Translations under genes and position numbers: made by a program
In this document: piece by piece, positions 10,729 to 23,242 of the stretch
Position numbering within the stretch: position 1 is the first letter of the stretch
How the letters are laid out: each line of letters opens with the position of its first letter
NCBI RefSeq assembly: GCF_000006565.2
Contig: NC_031467.1
Location: forward strand, 310,001-374,000
DNA length: 64,000 nt
Direction: 5' to 3'
From: Toxoplasma gondii ME49
Taxonomy: Eukaryota > Apicomplexa > Conoidasida > Eucoccidiorida > Sarcocystidae
Notes under the pieces: generated by a model
Databases searched by the model: none
Seen by the model: the letters and a program-made list of their open reading frames with translations, nothing else
Told to the model about the DNA's origin: nothing

Positions 10729-11362
10729 GGAGCAATTTAGATTCGTTAACTGTGACAGTTATGTCTCTGCCGCGGTAAATTACCCGCCGGTGTTTTCCCA
10801 GCAAGGAACGTACAGGAACAACCACTGGACATGGAGGCAGCACACGCTGACAGCTCATCAGAGCAAACAGTTCTGGCACCCTGCATTTCTCATACACGTC
10901 GCCTTTTTTGGACGCCGTCGCTGTTGCTGAAACTGCTTCCTTGACTACGGAGTAAAGAGAGTCCACCTGTTCCGTGTACGCCGTTGCTTTGCCTTCTTGT
11001 TCGCTTAAGGAATACCAATTTCTGCCTATCATGGTTGTCCTGGGCGTCACTCAGCAAACAGCAGAGTACAACATGTAGTTTTTTCTTCCTGTCGTGCAGG
11101 TGCTCATCTGAGGACACCAGTGCACCGCACCGATTTGACAATCTCAATAAAAGTCGGTACGCAAAAACGATCGACAGAGAGGGGAACGGCAACAGACTGT
11201 CCTTTTCACCATGTGAACCAGCGAAACCGCTCTGAGAGCGTAACGCGAAGAGCCGGTGGATGGCTTTGACCCCCCAGGTGGCAAGGGGCTGCAATGTCGA
11301 TGAGCGACGGACGAAATTACGGGAGATCACTAACAAGCGAAAACGCTTCGCAAAAAGGGCAA
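10729..11362. other. Short intergenic stretch downstream of the repeat-bearing tetraspan gene
   Basis: Should contain the 3' UTR of the minus-strand gene ending at 11363. ORFs on both strands overlap and are unconvincing. Confidence 0.5.
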
Positions 11363-12979
11363 CTACGGACCATTAGCTTCTTCACACGCCTGTGCTGCTT
11401 TGATGTCCTTGACAGCAGCATGGTGCCTGTTGAGAGCCCTCACATACCCTGTCGTATGTTTCAGAGTGCGAGGAAGGCAGCATAAACAGCTGCAGCATCC
11501 ACATAACAAGAACAGAAGTATCAATCCAAGAATAACGTACACGTAGGACGTGTTTTCTACTGCACATGCAGTACTGATAGAATCAGCGTAACATGCAACC
11601 TGCTGATGTGAAGGTAAACCAGAAACCTTCTGTCGCCATTCTGTAATGACCTGCACATCTGCGGGATCACTCGGTTTCAGCTTATGCCCGACAGCCAACA
11701 AATTGAAGGCGCAGACGTCCTTGCAATTATACTCCCACTTTCTGAAACTCAACATTTTGTGGTGTGAGTAGTTGCACATTTGGCCGTAGGATGCCAATGC
11801 GAAGAAAACAGACTGGACGTCATCCATGTAATCCGACCCCTCCTCCTCTATACCCTTCTTGCATTCCTTCAGCAAAGCTGCAGTTGCCATGCCGCCAATC
11901 AGCGAGCCACCGTTTTCTTTGCTTTTGGCGCCAATCAGCGAGCCACTGTTTTCTTCGCTTTTGGTAAACTTTCCCAACTGGTCCTTGAGGCTTTCTATGT
12001 CACCAGGAAGAGGCAAGTTATCCAAATGCTTGCCAATGTCAAATATACCCCCATTTCCCTGGGGGATCAGACCACCAGTCGTGTCCTCCACCCAAGCATT
12101 GACTTTGTCCTGTCCAGCTGCAATCGCCGTCAGCGTTGCTTTGTAGAGCATATACGCGTAAAATGCCCAGCAAACGAGGAGGAAGAGGAGGCAGACAATG
12201 CCAAGGAGCAAGTAAAAAATTGTTCCGATTCGGCTTTTGCAGCACACACACAGCAGACCGAATGTGCCACTGATTAAACCCAGCCCGATAAAAGTCATGC
12301 TCAGGCAGCTGAACATCGGCGCAAAGCAGAAAAACACCACAACACCCAGAAAAATAAACTGTATCATAACAGTGCTGACCATGAGTGAGAGTTTCTTGAT
12401 TCTGCTTCGTGCGTCTTTCATAGCTTGTCGGGCCCTCTCTTCGGCGATCCCGCGGTCCACCAGCAGCTGAGCATTCACAGCAGGTTTGTCGGCGGCGGCC
12501 GTAGGTTGCGGTTCTTCATTTTCCTTGACCATAGGTTCCGATTCTTCTTTCTCCTTAACCATAGATTCCGCTTTTTCAATATCCTTGCCCAGTTGTTCAG
12601 ATTCTCCATTCTGGCCGACCGCAGGTTCAGGTTCTTCGTTCTGCTTGACCACAGGTTCAGATTCTTCATTCTTCTGGGTCATTGGTTCAGGTCCTCCATT
12701 CTGGCTTACCGCAGGTTCCGATTCCTCACTTTGCTTCACCATAGGTTGAGATTCGTCGCTTTGCTTCACCATAGGTTGAGATTCTTCGTTTTGCTTCACC
12801 ATCGGTTGAGATTCTTCACTTTGCTTCACCATAGGTGCAACTTCTTCTTTCTGCTTAATCAAAGGGTCAGATTCATGCGCGGGTGAGCTTTCAGGTTTCT
12901 GTTTAGTTTCTTCCTTTGCAACTAACGGAGATTTATCCGTTATTGCCGCCTCCTCAACGGTACTGGGGTTGGCTGCCAT
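11363..12979 (-). CDS. Tetraspan membrane protein with N-terminal decapeptide repeats (paralogue 2)
   Basis: A 538-residue paralogue of the 7622-8857 protein. Residues 38-160 are about twelve degenerate 10-residue repeats built on SxPMVKQxEE, acidic with regularly spaced Lys. Membrane segments lie at about 199-221, 224-247, 251-280 and 479-501. The loop between segments 3 and 4 holds C373, GQMCNYSH (399-406), C419, C423 and further cysteines at 463 and 472, as in the paralogue, and an extra 12-residue tandem duplication (SGSLIGAKSKEN type, about 345-364). The shared loop block and cysteine spacing prove common ancestry; the repeat domain is private to this copy. Function and membrane are unknown. 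The start ATG at 12977-12979 sits in a good purine context. Confidence 0.85.
   Translation of the reverse strand: MAANPSTVEEAAITDKSPLVAKEETKQKPESSPAHESDPLIKQKEEVAPMVKQSEESQPMVKQNEESQPMVKQSDESQPMVKQSEESEPAVSQNGGPEPMTQKNEESEPVVKQNEEPEPAVGQNGESEQLGKDIEKAESMVKEKEESEPMVKENEEPQPTAAADKPAVNAQLLVDRGIAEERARQAMKDARSRIKKLSLMVSTVMIQFIFLGVVVFFCFAPMFSCLSMTFIGLGLISGTFGLLCVCCKSRIGTIFYLLLGIVCLLFLLVCWAFYAYMLYKATLTAIAAGQDKVNAWVEDTTGGLIPQGNGGIFDIGKHLDNLPLPGDIESLKDQLGKFTKSEENSGSLIGAKSKENGGSLIGGMATAALLKECKKGIEEEGSDYMDDVQSVFFALASYGQMCNYSHHKMLSFRKWEYNCKDVCAFNLLAVGHKLKPSDPADVQVITEWRQKVSGLPSHQQVACYADSISTACAVENTSYVYVILGLILLFLLCGCCSCLCCLPRTLKHTTGYVRALNRHHAAVKDIKAAQACEEANGP
11895..11966. repeat. 36-bp tandem duplication inside the tetraspan gene
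   Basis: Two adjacent 36-base units (11895-11930 and 11931-11966) differ at a few positions and add 12 residues in frame to the extracellular-type loop. The duplication is absent from the paralogue. Confidence 0.85.
12500..12868. repeat. 30-bp coding repeat array
   Basis: About twelve degenerate 30-base units encode the Lys/Glu decapeptide repeats at the N-terminus of the 11363-12979 protein. The most similar units lie at about 12720-12840; units toward the membrane domain are more diverged, which suggests recent expansion at the N-terminal side. Confidence 0.85.
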
Positions 12980-13288
12980 GGTGAAAGGTTAGCGATCGAT
13001 AAGTAGGAGAAAAACGGTAAACAGGTTTTCCTGAAACACGCCCAGTCTCATATACTCACGACTTTCCACACCGGACCACCGCACAAGCGTGCAACGAAGA
13101 GCGCAAAACCGATCGACACACTGTCGGCCTCAGCCACAAAAACGGGGCCCGCCGGAGACTCGCCCTAGTCAACTGGTGTTTCACAGGTTGCAAACTGCAA
13201 TCGCGCAGCCCTAGGGAGCGACAATCCTGCGGCCATGCATCATAAACTAATCGGCGACTGCCCTTTTAAAGAGAAGAACTGAAGGAAA
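12980..13288. other. Probable promoter / 5' UTR of the repeat-bearing tetraspan gene
   Basis: Non-coding on both strands as far as can be seen. By position it is the upstream region of the minus-strand gene starting at 12979; no specific element is identified. Confidence 0.4.
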
Positions 13289-13726
13289 CTAGGCACAAAA
13301 CCGGGTCCAACGACCTGCTAACACCGCTAGCAAACCCCCGAACACGGCGTGGAGAATTCGTCTCCCCGTGCCAGGCGACTCCCGGTCCCATGTGGCCGCC
13401 ATGCTAGGGCAGTCCAGCCAGTTCCCGTTTTCCTGCGTGCCTGTTGCACGCTGCATCCTGAGCAGCCGGGGAGCCGCAACGCGTGACGGTGAACATGGCT
13501 TTGCAGGCATAAAATATTCATTCGTATATGCAAGGACGTTGTAGACGCCGACTGCAACCAGCAACAGAAAGTGTTTCTCATGGTCTCTTATCGCGGCCAA
13601 AACGAGAGTCTTACGTAAATTGTGCGCAGTGAAAAGTCGCTGCAACGGTGTAGCTCCCGACCCTAACGCTTCACTCAAGAAATGAGTGGCCATGTCTGTC
13701 TGGCAAACGGAAGACGTGTCAGCCAT
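13289..13726 (-). CDS. Possible small two-pass membrane protein
   Basis: A 145-codon frame beginning at an ATG with a polar N-terminus, two hydrophobic stretches (about residues 53-73, cores HFLLLVAVGVYNVL and EYF, and about 124-140, ILHAVFGGLLAVLAG) and a short basic end. Its composition is protein-like and the start Met is sensibly placed, but there is no recognisable domain and no homologue in the window. It lies in the same direction as the tetraspan genes. Confidence 0.35.
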   Translation of the reverse strand: MADTSSVCQTDMATHFLSEALGSGATPLQRLFTAHNLRKTLVLAAIRDHEKHFLLLVAVGVYNVLAYTNEYFMPAKPCSPSRVAAPRLLRMQRATGTQENGNWLDCPSMAATWDRESPGTGRRILHAVFGGLLAVLAGRWTRFCA

Positions 13727-16700
13727 CGTCCTATGCTAGAGTGTACACACACCAGCACAATTTGTGTGCCGTTGTGTGCCATCGTTAGGATTTTGTGCGG
13801 ACGGCTATTTGCCCGATGTAGTGTGCACACGATGCACAAGTTAGCCGACGGCGCGCGCAGTGTAGAACGCGTTGATACCGCAAGACGCCGAAGAGTCCCA
13901 CCCTGGGGGGTATTCCGTCGAGATTTTTACAAAGAAACGGTCCGTGAAAGTTCAATATCAGTAGAAAAGCCATGTGCAGTGTCCATTGCGCGCCAGTGGC
14001 ACCCTGCCAGTAGTTTTCCCGGGTCTCCGTGTCATCCATTTTCAACCGAACCAAAAAGTAGATGCACCGGTCAACGAAGCGGAGTGAACTGTCGTTGGTA
14101 CGTGTCATCTGCAACAAGGACGTAGTTCTTTTTGCGGAAAAATCTTGTGCGGGTGTATTCAAACACCCGTACAGTCCCGCTCTCCGACATAAAGTTGACT
14201 CTCACGTGGACGAGATCTGTGGAAGACGACCACCGCCTGAATAGATAGTCGATCAGACGGTTGATCGAAACGGAAAAATATTTTCCCATCGTAACTTTTA
14301 GCACGAGTGAAAGTAAGGTCGACCTGCATCAGCACAGCGCCGCCAAAACCCCCCCCCCATCACCGAGGTCAGTGGGAGATGCCACAATAAATAAAAATAT
14401 TGCCGATGGTTGGCTACAGAGGCGAAAAAATGGAATTCCCTTCGGCAGAAATGAAGCCCATAGACACTCGCACAGGCAACATCAGTGAACTTACATCACA
14501 TGCACTACAAAAAAGTATGCTCCATTGAATGTGTCGTTGCCGACGGCGTCTGAAGTTGACCTTCATGGTAGCAGCAGGACGACTGATTAGGGCTATTTTC
14601 AGAATCACAAGAGAATGGTACCCACAGCACTTCTATTTTCAGTGAAATGCTACGGTCACTACAGTGCATGCAGGAGCGTTGATGTGTTCCACGAAGGGTC
14701 TAAAACGGGGTACACACCGGGAGACTGGCATCGTGTGCTACACTGCCGTCCCGATAGATTTCGGACGACCTCAATCCTGCATGTCCTCGATTCCTTGCTC
14801 GCTCAACTCATTATTTTTGAAATTACTCACATTCCCCAGCAGCCCCGCATTGCTGGCCCTACCCTTCGTAGGATTTTCTGCTGAAAACTGTTTCGCTTGG
14901 CTAGCGCCTCTGTACCTTCAAGTCCCGTTCGCGCAGACATGGAAACATCAGAGGACGCATCCAAGATTAAAATGTTGCACATAACACGCTGATAATCATT
15001 TTTGCTATTCATGATCCTTCTCGAAGACTTAAAAAAATGTAGCAACCCAATGAGTTGTCTATGGGTAGGCCGAGTTAAGTTTCTCGCGTCGCCTGTCTCT
15101 TCTGCCGACGGTAGCAAGTTTGACAGGTACGATGAACGACTTAGAGGAAGTGATGTGGATCAGATGCGTTCTATTCGTTGCATCCAAAACTGAGAAACAA
15201 GTCGCTAGGGTAGGAAACGTCGATCCATGGACACAGAGAGTTGTTGCTAAGGAACTCTTCCGCATGGCTGGGTGACAAAGCAATCACGCACGTACAAACT
15301 GGCGATAGCCGGTCAAAAGGAGAACACAAGCGCCTTGATGCACCCATACGCGCATTCTTTCCGGCTCGCACGAAGTTGTGTGACAATGCGTTTGGAGTCG
15401 TCCCAAGGAGACTAAAGTCCACCATCTACTTCACGACCACGAAGTCACACAGTACCTCTCAGAGTAGTTGTGCGAAGAATGTAAACGGTGAAAGTGGTCG
15501 TAAAGTTGTGCATCAGTAACCAAGGCGTGAGAGTCGCGAGTATGATGCTGTAAGAGTTAAGGAATTTTTAAGCTTCAGCACCGGGTCAGTGTGGAAGCTC
15601 TCATGATTTGCTGGTGTACGACAGCAATGAATTACATTGAAATTTCGTGCCGTACGAAAAAACACTCAAGCGGAGCAAACACTTTCGTGGTAGGCTGAAT
15701 GATCCCCTTCCAAGTCAAACAATCAACGATGGTGTGGGGCGGCCGTCCGAGAAGTCACTTTTACGAGAGTTTACTTGTCATTTAAAATGCAGGGCACCCC
15801 GAGAGCTGCTGCTCCTGAATGCAACTAATCCAGCAATCCTGCAGTTTCTTCAACTTATTCGCTTGACAGCTTTCGATAGAGTTCTTGTACCCTTAAAAAG
15901 GGCCATTGGATGCGACTTGTATGCCCAGTATGTTTTTCCTTCCACCTATTTCGAAATGCTGCGACGTTTCGCGTCGGGATTCACGTTCCGAAACACTACC
16001 TTGCGTCACTTGCAACGTCTATCCCGAAACCGACGAAAGCGAATACGGACTGGATATTGCATTCGGGAACACAAAGTGGGCAGTACAAGTCGAGACATTT
16101 ACCCTCAACTGACGATGATTAGAAATAACGATACTGTCTAGCCTGTCATTCCTCCCAGGATTGCGAGAACAGCGACAACGTCCCACACAGTAACCCAATG
16201 TCATTGCCCCGCAGAAGGCTTAAATCGAAGCTTCAAGTGAAACGATCGGGGCTGCGGCTGGCCGATGTGGCTGCCAAGACTGTCCGCTGCTGATTGTGGC
16301 AGACGCTTTCGCGAAAATTCCTTGCGGCAATGGCTTTGGCCGCTGCGGAGCTTCTCTACACTGCACACAGAGGATAAATGTTCCTGGCATCCGCACTAAA
16401 CGGTGCACATTGAAGAGCCCTTTCCGAACGAATATGGGATCATATGATATACTCAGTATGTAACCGCTTTTCTGCGTGCGTAAGGCTATCTATCCCAAGT
16501 TTACCAGACCTTGTCCGCTTCTGGCCGTATTGCGACACTGGCGAGGTGATCGAAGCACAGATGTCGATAGTGCAGTTCGAAACTCGATCCGAGCTATCGA
16601 GTCCGTGTGCAACTATAATGCATGAGAGCTGACCAGGCCCGACATGCTGACACTTTCACTGGAGCATACGACTTGCAGAGCTGCCTTCGCCGTGTTGTTG

Positions 16701-17793
16701 ACGAGGCAGAAACGGTTTCGATTACGGCAACAAACGCAGTTCGCCTCAACCAAGGACGAAGGAATTCTCGCTCCCAGGTACGGTCCTCCACGTTTCTTCA
16801 AAATCGAGATGCAACGCGACCACATTTAAGTTTTTCTCCATTGCAGAACCCTCATCGCTTACGTCTAAAAAAACCAATAGCTCCCCAAACACGAAGCGGA
16901 CAGTTACTTGAAACGCAGACAGCGTTTAAAGGCGTGGTTTAGTCTTTGACTCTGCATCTCCTACCTCTGTGGTGCGTCCCTTGTGCAGCAGTCCATGTTT
17001 CCCGGTGTTCTGCATGAAATTCCTCTTCTCCATTCGTATCACTTTATCTCCCAAGGATATGATGTGCTGCTGCGGTAGCATCCATTTATTGACTAGTTCC
17101 ACAGACAGATCTCTGCAGTTTTCGCGCTCGGTCGAAGATGGGTTGCAGATGCATTGCGATGCGGAGCTTCGCGAGATAAAGTTGCCTGAACCAGGCCAAT
17201 GACAGTGTATGGAATAGCATACATTTCCTGTCTCGAGAAAGCGTGTGGTAATCGTTCGCAACATCTGTCATGAACTTCGACATATACGCACAATGAAAGC
17301 TACTGACGTCCTAGGGAAGCGCCCAGCGATGCTGACGCACGTTACGAGCGTGTAAAGAGAAATTATGTCAGAAGCTATTGCTGCCGCCCCTGTGCACAAC
17401 AATGACCAAATCCATCCAGCAATGTGCTTTGCGTGGTTCAAATAGTCTCACTTTCAGACGGCCGGAAACAAAAGAATCCATGTAACACACTGAAATTTCT
17501 GCCTGGCATGAGCGGGAAGATCCGGTGACAGAGTGAGCGGGTTTTGGATCCCACTGCAGTAGGTATCTTGCTTTAAATACGGAACGTTTTCGGTGACTAC
17601 GTAACCGTTCTGCGCAGAAAAGTGCATCTGCCAAAGGAACTGCGAACTGCACAGCGGCTGTTGTTTCTGCGTGAAGGTTCACTGTGGAATGGTGTCCTCG
17701 TTGGTTTGCGGTTGGCGGCCGCAGCGAAGAGGCGAACTCTTCACATCTTGGACAACGAACGTCGGCGATACTCCGATTTACAGGAGATCCAAA
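13727..17793. other. Long intergenic region
   Basis: Four kilobases with no supported gene. Many ORFs of 60-165 codons occur (for example 13785-14162 minus and 15647-16141 plus), but none has a domain, a signal peptide or matching splice sites. A C9 homopolymer sits near 14350. The right part should include the promoter of the PP2C gene. Confidence 0.5.
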
Positions 17794-20550
17794 ATGCCGT
17801 CAAACGGTTTTAGAAACAAGACCAAGAACGGAGTGTTACCCGGTACATCCTATGCCATGATGCAGACGAATAGTGGTATGCTTTCATCTATTTCGCCTTC
17901 TGACGTGTTCACTGACGACAAAGATCCAACCGTCGTGTCCAGTGCTAATGCTGCCCTCGGCCGGATGAAGTGCGTTGTTTTGCAGCGTGGAGGATATTGA
18001 TAATATAGCTAAATACGCCATGTGTTCTTCCACTGCATTGGCAATGGTTGCCCGCCTGTCACAACTGCAAAACACTTTGTGTGACACGACGTGAACATCG
18101 TGGACAGATAATAGCGACAGTTGGCTCATTGACTCGAGGACCCCGCGACCCGCGCCCTCATAATGGAACGACACCTTAGGGCTTGGGTATACGAGGCACT
18201 TAGCCTTTAAAGGGGACGTTGGTTGCCTTCCACTGAGAGCGGAGGTCATCCATGGCCGATGGGTCTGTGTAGATGTTGCTGCCTTTGTCAGTCTGTCTGT
18301 AACTACGTCAGTTTCACAAACTCATGTCGATGTACCCGTGCACGCGTTCAGAGAGACTAAGGCACTCACTTCTCTATACAACTACATGAGCGGGAAATTC
18401 CGACATAAATTGCCTCGCGCATTCATTATTATTGTCATCGCTTCACGCGGGCTTATATTCGGCTTTGCTCGCTCGTACTGGAAAGTAAAACTCAGGAAAT
18501 TGACTTTCCAATGTATTAGATGACATCACACTTGACGCCTTTCGCTTAGGCTTAGGTCGTTGTTAATAACTCCTGGGACGTATGCTGGGCTTGCAGGTGG
18601 AACGCAGCAAGCAGGAGCCACTCAGAAGCTCGGCAGACAGCAGCGATTGACGGTAGGGGGCCCGTTCCCATCGAACGATGCACTTGAACGGGGCACTGGG
18701 CGGCCGAGTCAGAACAAGTTCGTGGACAGGGAAGGAAGTGTTGTAGCCGTGTATGCAGCGAAATCAAAAGCGGGATGTTCTGCCCCGGACGTCGAGAAGG
18801 TCAACCAGGATGCGTTTTGCCTGGTAGAAAAGTATGGGGACTCGCCGAATCTTTCCTGGTTTTCAGTCATGGATGGCCATGGGCTGAATGGCCACCTGGT
18901 CTCTGACATAGTTCGCCAAATCTTGCATAAGAACGTCCAGGAGTGCCCAGAGTTCAACAGAGATATAAAGCAAGCTCTTCAGAAAGGGTTCTTCAGGACC
19001 AATTGTGAGCTCTTCCAGCCAGGAATAGACATCACGATGAGCGGAACCACATGCGTTGCTTGCGTGTTCCACGGTTCGACCTTGTACTCTGCTAACGTCG
19101 GAGACAGTAGGGCTATCATGGGCCGGTCAAATGGCAAAGGTGGCTGGACATCCCTCTCCCTTACTCACGATCACAAGCCTGACAGACCTGACGAGGAGAA
19201 GCGCATTCTGGCTGCGGATGGCCGTGTGGGCGCACTGAAGGGACCGAACGGAGAAGCCCTAGGACCAGCCAGGTGAGCAAAATTCGCTGCAACCCTGCAT
19301 CTCTGAAAGAGAGCCTCCTCAAAATTATCGTCTGTTGCGCTGTTGTTTAGTATGGCCTTACGAACAAGGCCAGAAGAGGACAAAAAGGCAAAAGGGAACA
19401 ATTACTACCCCGTTCATGTGCATAACTTGGTACTGAACATCCACTGCCACGGAAACATTTTGAATAGCATCAAGCTTGACTATCCTTTACTCCGATGTGA
19501 ATACACACGGTTTAAAATAATTTAGAACCCCTAGGAACTTTGCCTGCTTGAAGCGGAGTCGAGCCTTACATATCTGGAGAGTCATCACACTCGAATGCTG
19601 CCAGTTTGATTTCTGTGGATATTTGTGGGAATCATATAGCTTGTTTTCACTACGGCCGTCTCGGTGGGGGTTCTAGATTGTAAAACATCATTTCAGCTGT
19701 CTTTTGACGACAGATGTTCGAGGATCCTCAGTTGTGAGGTGCACGACGGGTGTTGGCAAAAATAGCAATTCGTTTGAGTCACAGTTTTTCCACGTCTGGC
19801 CATTTTACCCAAAAGAAACACAGCAGAAACCATTAGGAACCAGTTACTTGGAGGTTCATCTTCCACGGAAACAGCAAGCGGCTCCTTACAACACACACTA
19901 CCGACTCTGTCTCGCCGCATTGCCCGCGGACGACACGCATCGCGTAGGCGATGTTTAATTCCTGGCATCTAGGCGTCGCACTGAATAAGGCGTAGAGCGG
20001 ACACGATAAACTGTTTTGTCGAGAAGATGAAGGAGGACAAGCTCAATGTTTCTTCGAAACTCCTGACAACAGCTTCCCAGAAAGCGTATTGACGAAGATT
20101 TTCCTCTCAATTGATACGGTGACTCACGGACGTGCATCTTCAGTGACACAGTAGTGTTCATGTCTGCGCGGTTCCACCTTTTACGTTTTCAGGGTCTGGA
20201 GAAAAGACTGCGATGCGCCAGGCCTCGCGATGTCGCGATCCCTAGGCGATTCCTTAGCAGCCTCCGTTGGAGTCATTGGTGAGCCAGAAATTTCAGTGGT
20301 TTCTCTTACGCCTCAAGACGATTTCATCGTCATTGCCTCTGATGGCCTTTGGGAGTTCATGACCAACGAAGAAGTGACTCAGATTGTCTCTCGCTTCCTC
20401 GATTCCAGAGACCCTCTCGGTGCCTGCGATGGCCTCATCGAAGAAGCCAATCGGCGGTGGAGGCTTGAGGACGACGTTATAGATGATACAACTGTCGTTG
20501 TCATCTTTCTTGACGTTGGCCGAAAGGACGGGGGTGAAAAACACAGATGA
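17794..20550 (+). CDS. PP2C-type (PPM) Ser/Thr protein phosphatase, three exons
   Basis: Metal-dependent protein phosphatase of the PPM family, 371 residues. Proposed exons: 17794-17875, 18597-19272, 20193-20550; introns open with GTATGC and GTGAGC and close with CAG, and the phases (1, then 2) match exactly. Motifs in order: VNQDAF (96-101), DGHG (120-123), SGTT (176-179), GDSRA (196-200), SRSLGD (267-272), ASDGLW (301-306) and a terminal DDTTVV. The metal-binding aspartates (D99, D120, D303 and the DD before TT) are present, so it should be active. No signal peptide or membrane segment; the first 75 residues are polar. The first exon is the least certain part: it rests on phase fit and a good ATG, and the longer frame to 18000 would be an alternative. 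Substrate unknown. Confidence 0.85.
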
Positions 20551-23242
20551 AAACGTCTTCAGTCGACTCCAGAACATGCAGAAATAAGTGCATGAAGGAA
20601 TAGGTATTAGCGGTGGACGGTGCATAAGCATTTGAGCTGTACATGCTTCCCAAGATATGTCTTCATACCTAGCAGCAGCCATCCATTCTTAGAAACACCT
20701 ACCGTACAACAAGACAGCAGTCTTCGACTACGACGGAAAACGACCGTCGTGTGTATAGACACGACAAGCGGCGCTCACACTTGGTAGTGCCGTTTCTCCT
20801 TTCCAACTATTTGGGGTGAAGTGCTGAAGTGATTTTTTCAGTTTCCCTCTGGCGTGAGGCTCCGCTCACTACGTGATAGGCTCTTTTCCTTTTTGACCGA
20901 CTCTGATATAGGCAAATTGTTGTCCATTCTCCTGGCCCTGTATTGTTTTTTTTCCGATACTGTTCACATATCTCGTGCTTTTGAGGCGTTCCTCCCACTG
21001 CGAGGTAAAAGAGAGCCTGAACAGCAGTTCTTTATTGGAGGAACACGACCACTTGGGACGTCGATAGTACCTGAAGTTAAAGAATTTGAACATGAGCACC
21101 CAACCCATTTTTGCATGAAAAAGCCGCACACAGCCGGCAGTCTCGCAAGCAATTGCCCGACAGCCGCATCGCACGTCGTCGGAGACCGTGAGTGCGGAAG
21201 GAAAATAAGCAAATTCTGTTGTCGGAAATTCCTTCACTCGTTCTCTGTTATAAAATTGAATTCCAAATCCATTAGGATCGCCAAATGAGCGGGCAGAAAA
21301 TCCACGGCAGAATCCAACACTGCTTCTTTTGCAAACCCTCTTAGTGAGAGGTAGAAAACCTGTGGAGATTGCCTTGCCCGCCAGGCAGCGACTTCGCAGT
21401 TAAGGTCATCTTTCTTGATTGATTCCAACAAGAAATGTCGACCATGCTCGAATGTCTGTCCGAACAGAGTTGTATTCAGTAGTTCCGTGCTTGAGTAGGA
21501 GCACGGCCATCTCCATTTCCACGGCTGGGCGGCTGTGTATGCAGAATATGGTAACTTTTTCGTGCCAATCTTTAGTTGAGGGTTCGGAAACTGATATCTA
21601 TTTTCTGCCCTGCACCAGAGTAAGAGCCTTGACCTTCTGGTTTTCTCTAAGAACTTTAGTGTCTTGGAAACAAAAGCGGTGAGGGTTTAGAAAGCGGTGC
21701 GTTTTACACTGCAAAGCATGCCGCCTCGTCTGTCGCTTGCTCTACATTCTCCTCCCGTAGATTTGTCGCCGCGTGCTCGATGTGAGGCCTGCGAACACGA
21801 CAGTAGCTCGCGTGTCGAGTGGTGGAAGCTGCTTCTAATCGAAAAAGGAACTCTCACAGAACTGGGGCAAAGCGGAGCCTGCGACAGAAGCTAAGAACCG
21901 CGTCCTCTTGTCTGATCGAAGTTTTGCCGAGGCCGTTGTTCGCGCACGCAGCTGCACCACATCTCGATTCGGCGACCAGCAAGCCATGACACGACACACG
22001 AAATCGCTCTTTTTGTCAATAAACCAAACGTTTGCGAGCCTTCTCTCTGTGAATTTGCATGGCTCTGTCTTCGTTTCTGCCTCAAGAAAGCGCCGATGAG
22101 ACTCACGTCCCCGCAACGCTTTCTGTCGTTGCGCTGTCGACACCTTCGACCTGCTCATGGGCCATCGTTGGTTCCTACCAGTGTAGGTGTTTCCGTTTCG
22201 TTTTTTAAAACAATTGCAAGTGGGATCTGAGACAAAAAGCCTTCCCGGTTTTTCATCTGACGACATTTCTATTCTTTCTTTTCAACAAGAGATCCCTAAA
22301 CCCCGACAGCCACTCTGAAACGACACAGACGGAGATGCTCTGCGTAGATGCAACGGGAGTCCGCAGTCTCGTCTCGCGTGCCGCCGACTCACAGTATCGC
22401 GTGTCTCCAGTTTCTCTCCCAAAAAGAGAATTCCCGTTAGCGTTTCCAAGTTCCGGACATGCTGTAAAATTCACAAGATTTTTATACCGGCGAATGCTCA
22501 TCATAACACGCAGGTCCGGTCCCTCCTCGCTGCCGTGTCTCACCGCCGGCAGAGGGCTCGGCACAGAACAGTCTTCCCTCCACACAGAAACTCGGCCAAG
22601 TCGGTGTATCCATGGTGTGTCTCGAGTGAAAAACAACACCCTTGAAACTTGACCAGGGATATACATACATTCGTTCATGTCTGAAACCCTCCGTGTCCAT
22701 ATATATATATATATATACATGTATTTTACAAAGAAATCGGATGTATATCGACAGACGTGTATGAATATAGATGTTGTATATATTTTTGCAGATGCGTGCA
22801 TTCATAAATGTGTATGATCATGTGTCTCGCGATGGACGTGGAACTCTCTGTGCCGCCGCAGGTCCTTTCGAATGTCTGTGGTGACACTGTGAGCCACACA
22901 ACGGAAAAGGGGTCAGACGCGTTGGAGGGGTCGTCGTCGAACAAACGCTTTTTTCCGGATCCACTGTCAGGTTTCTGTTAATCAGAAATCAGGTTCTGCT
23001 TCAGCTCTGGCGTTGCAACTCTCCAGAACGGACATAGTGCATGCCGCGGGGTGTACGGACGCCGAGGACCGCCTTCGCTGGCGTACTTTTCTCATTCGAG
23101 TCCGCTTTCCTTCTTCTTCTCATCCCTTTCTTCTCCAGTCCTTCTTTTCGCATTCCGTTCTCTCTCCCCGTTTTTTCTTTGACCATCCTCTCTTTACTCG
23201 TTTCTCTTCACCCTTTCTTTCTGGGCTTCTCTCTCCGCCGCA
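20551..23242. other. Intergenic region upstream of the ligase gene
   Basis: Contains the 3' region of the PP2C gene and the promoter region of the ligase gene. No gene is supported. The minus-strand frame 21835-22266 is long (143 codons) but featureless. A (TA)n tract is at about 22699-22717. Pyrimidine-rich sequence at 23090-23230 directly precedes the ligase ATG. Confidence 0.5.
22699..22717. repeat. (TA)n microsatellite
   Basis: About nine AT dinucleotides upstream of the ligase gene, followed by a degenerate TAT-rich tail. Confidence 0.9.

Noticed and set aside
15647..16141. 164-codon plus-strand ORF in the long intergenic region
   Set aside because: No domain, signal peptide or splice context, and overlapping frames of similar length; treated as chance.
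17876..18000. Extension of the PP2C first exon to the stop at 18000
   Set aside because: The GTATGC donor at 17876 joins in phase to the conserved catalytic exon; the extension would end the protein before any catalytic motif.
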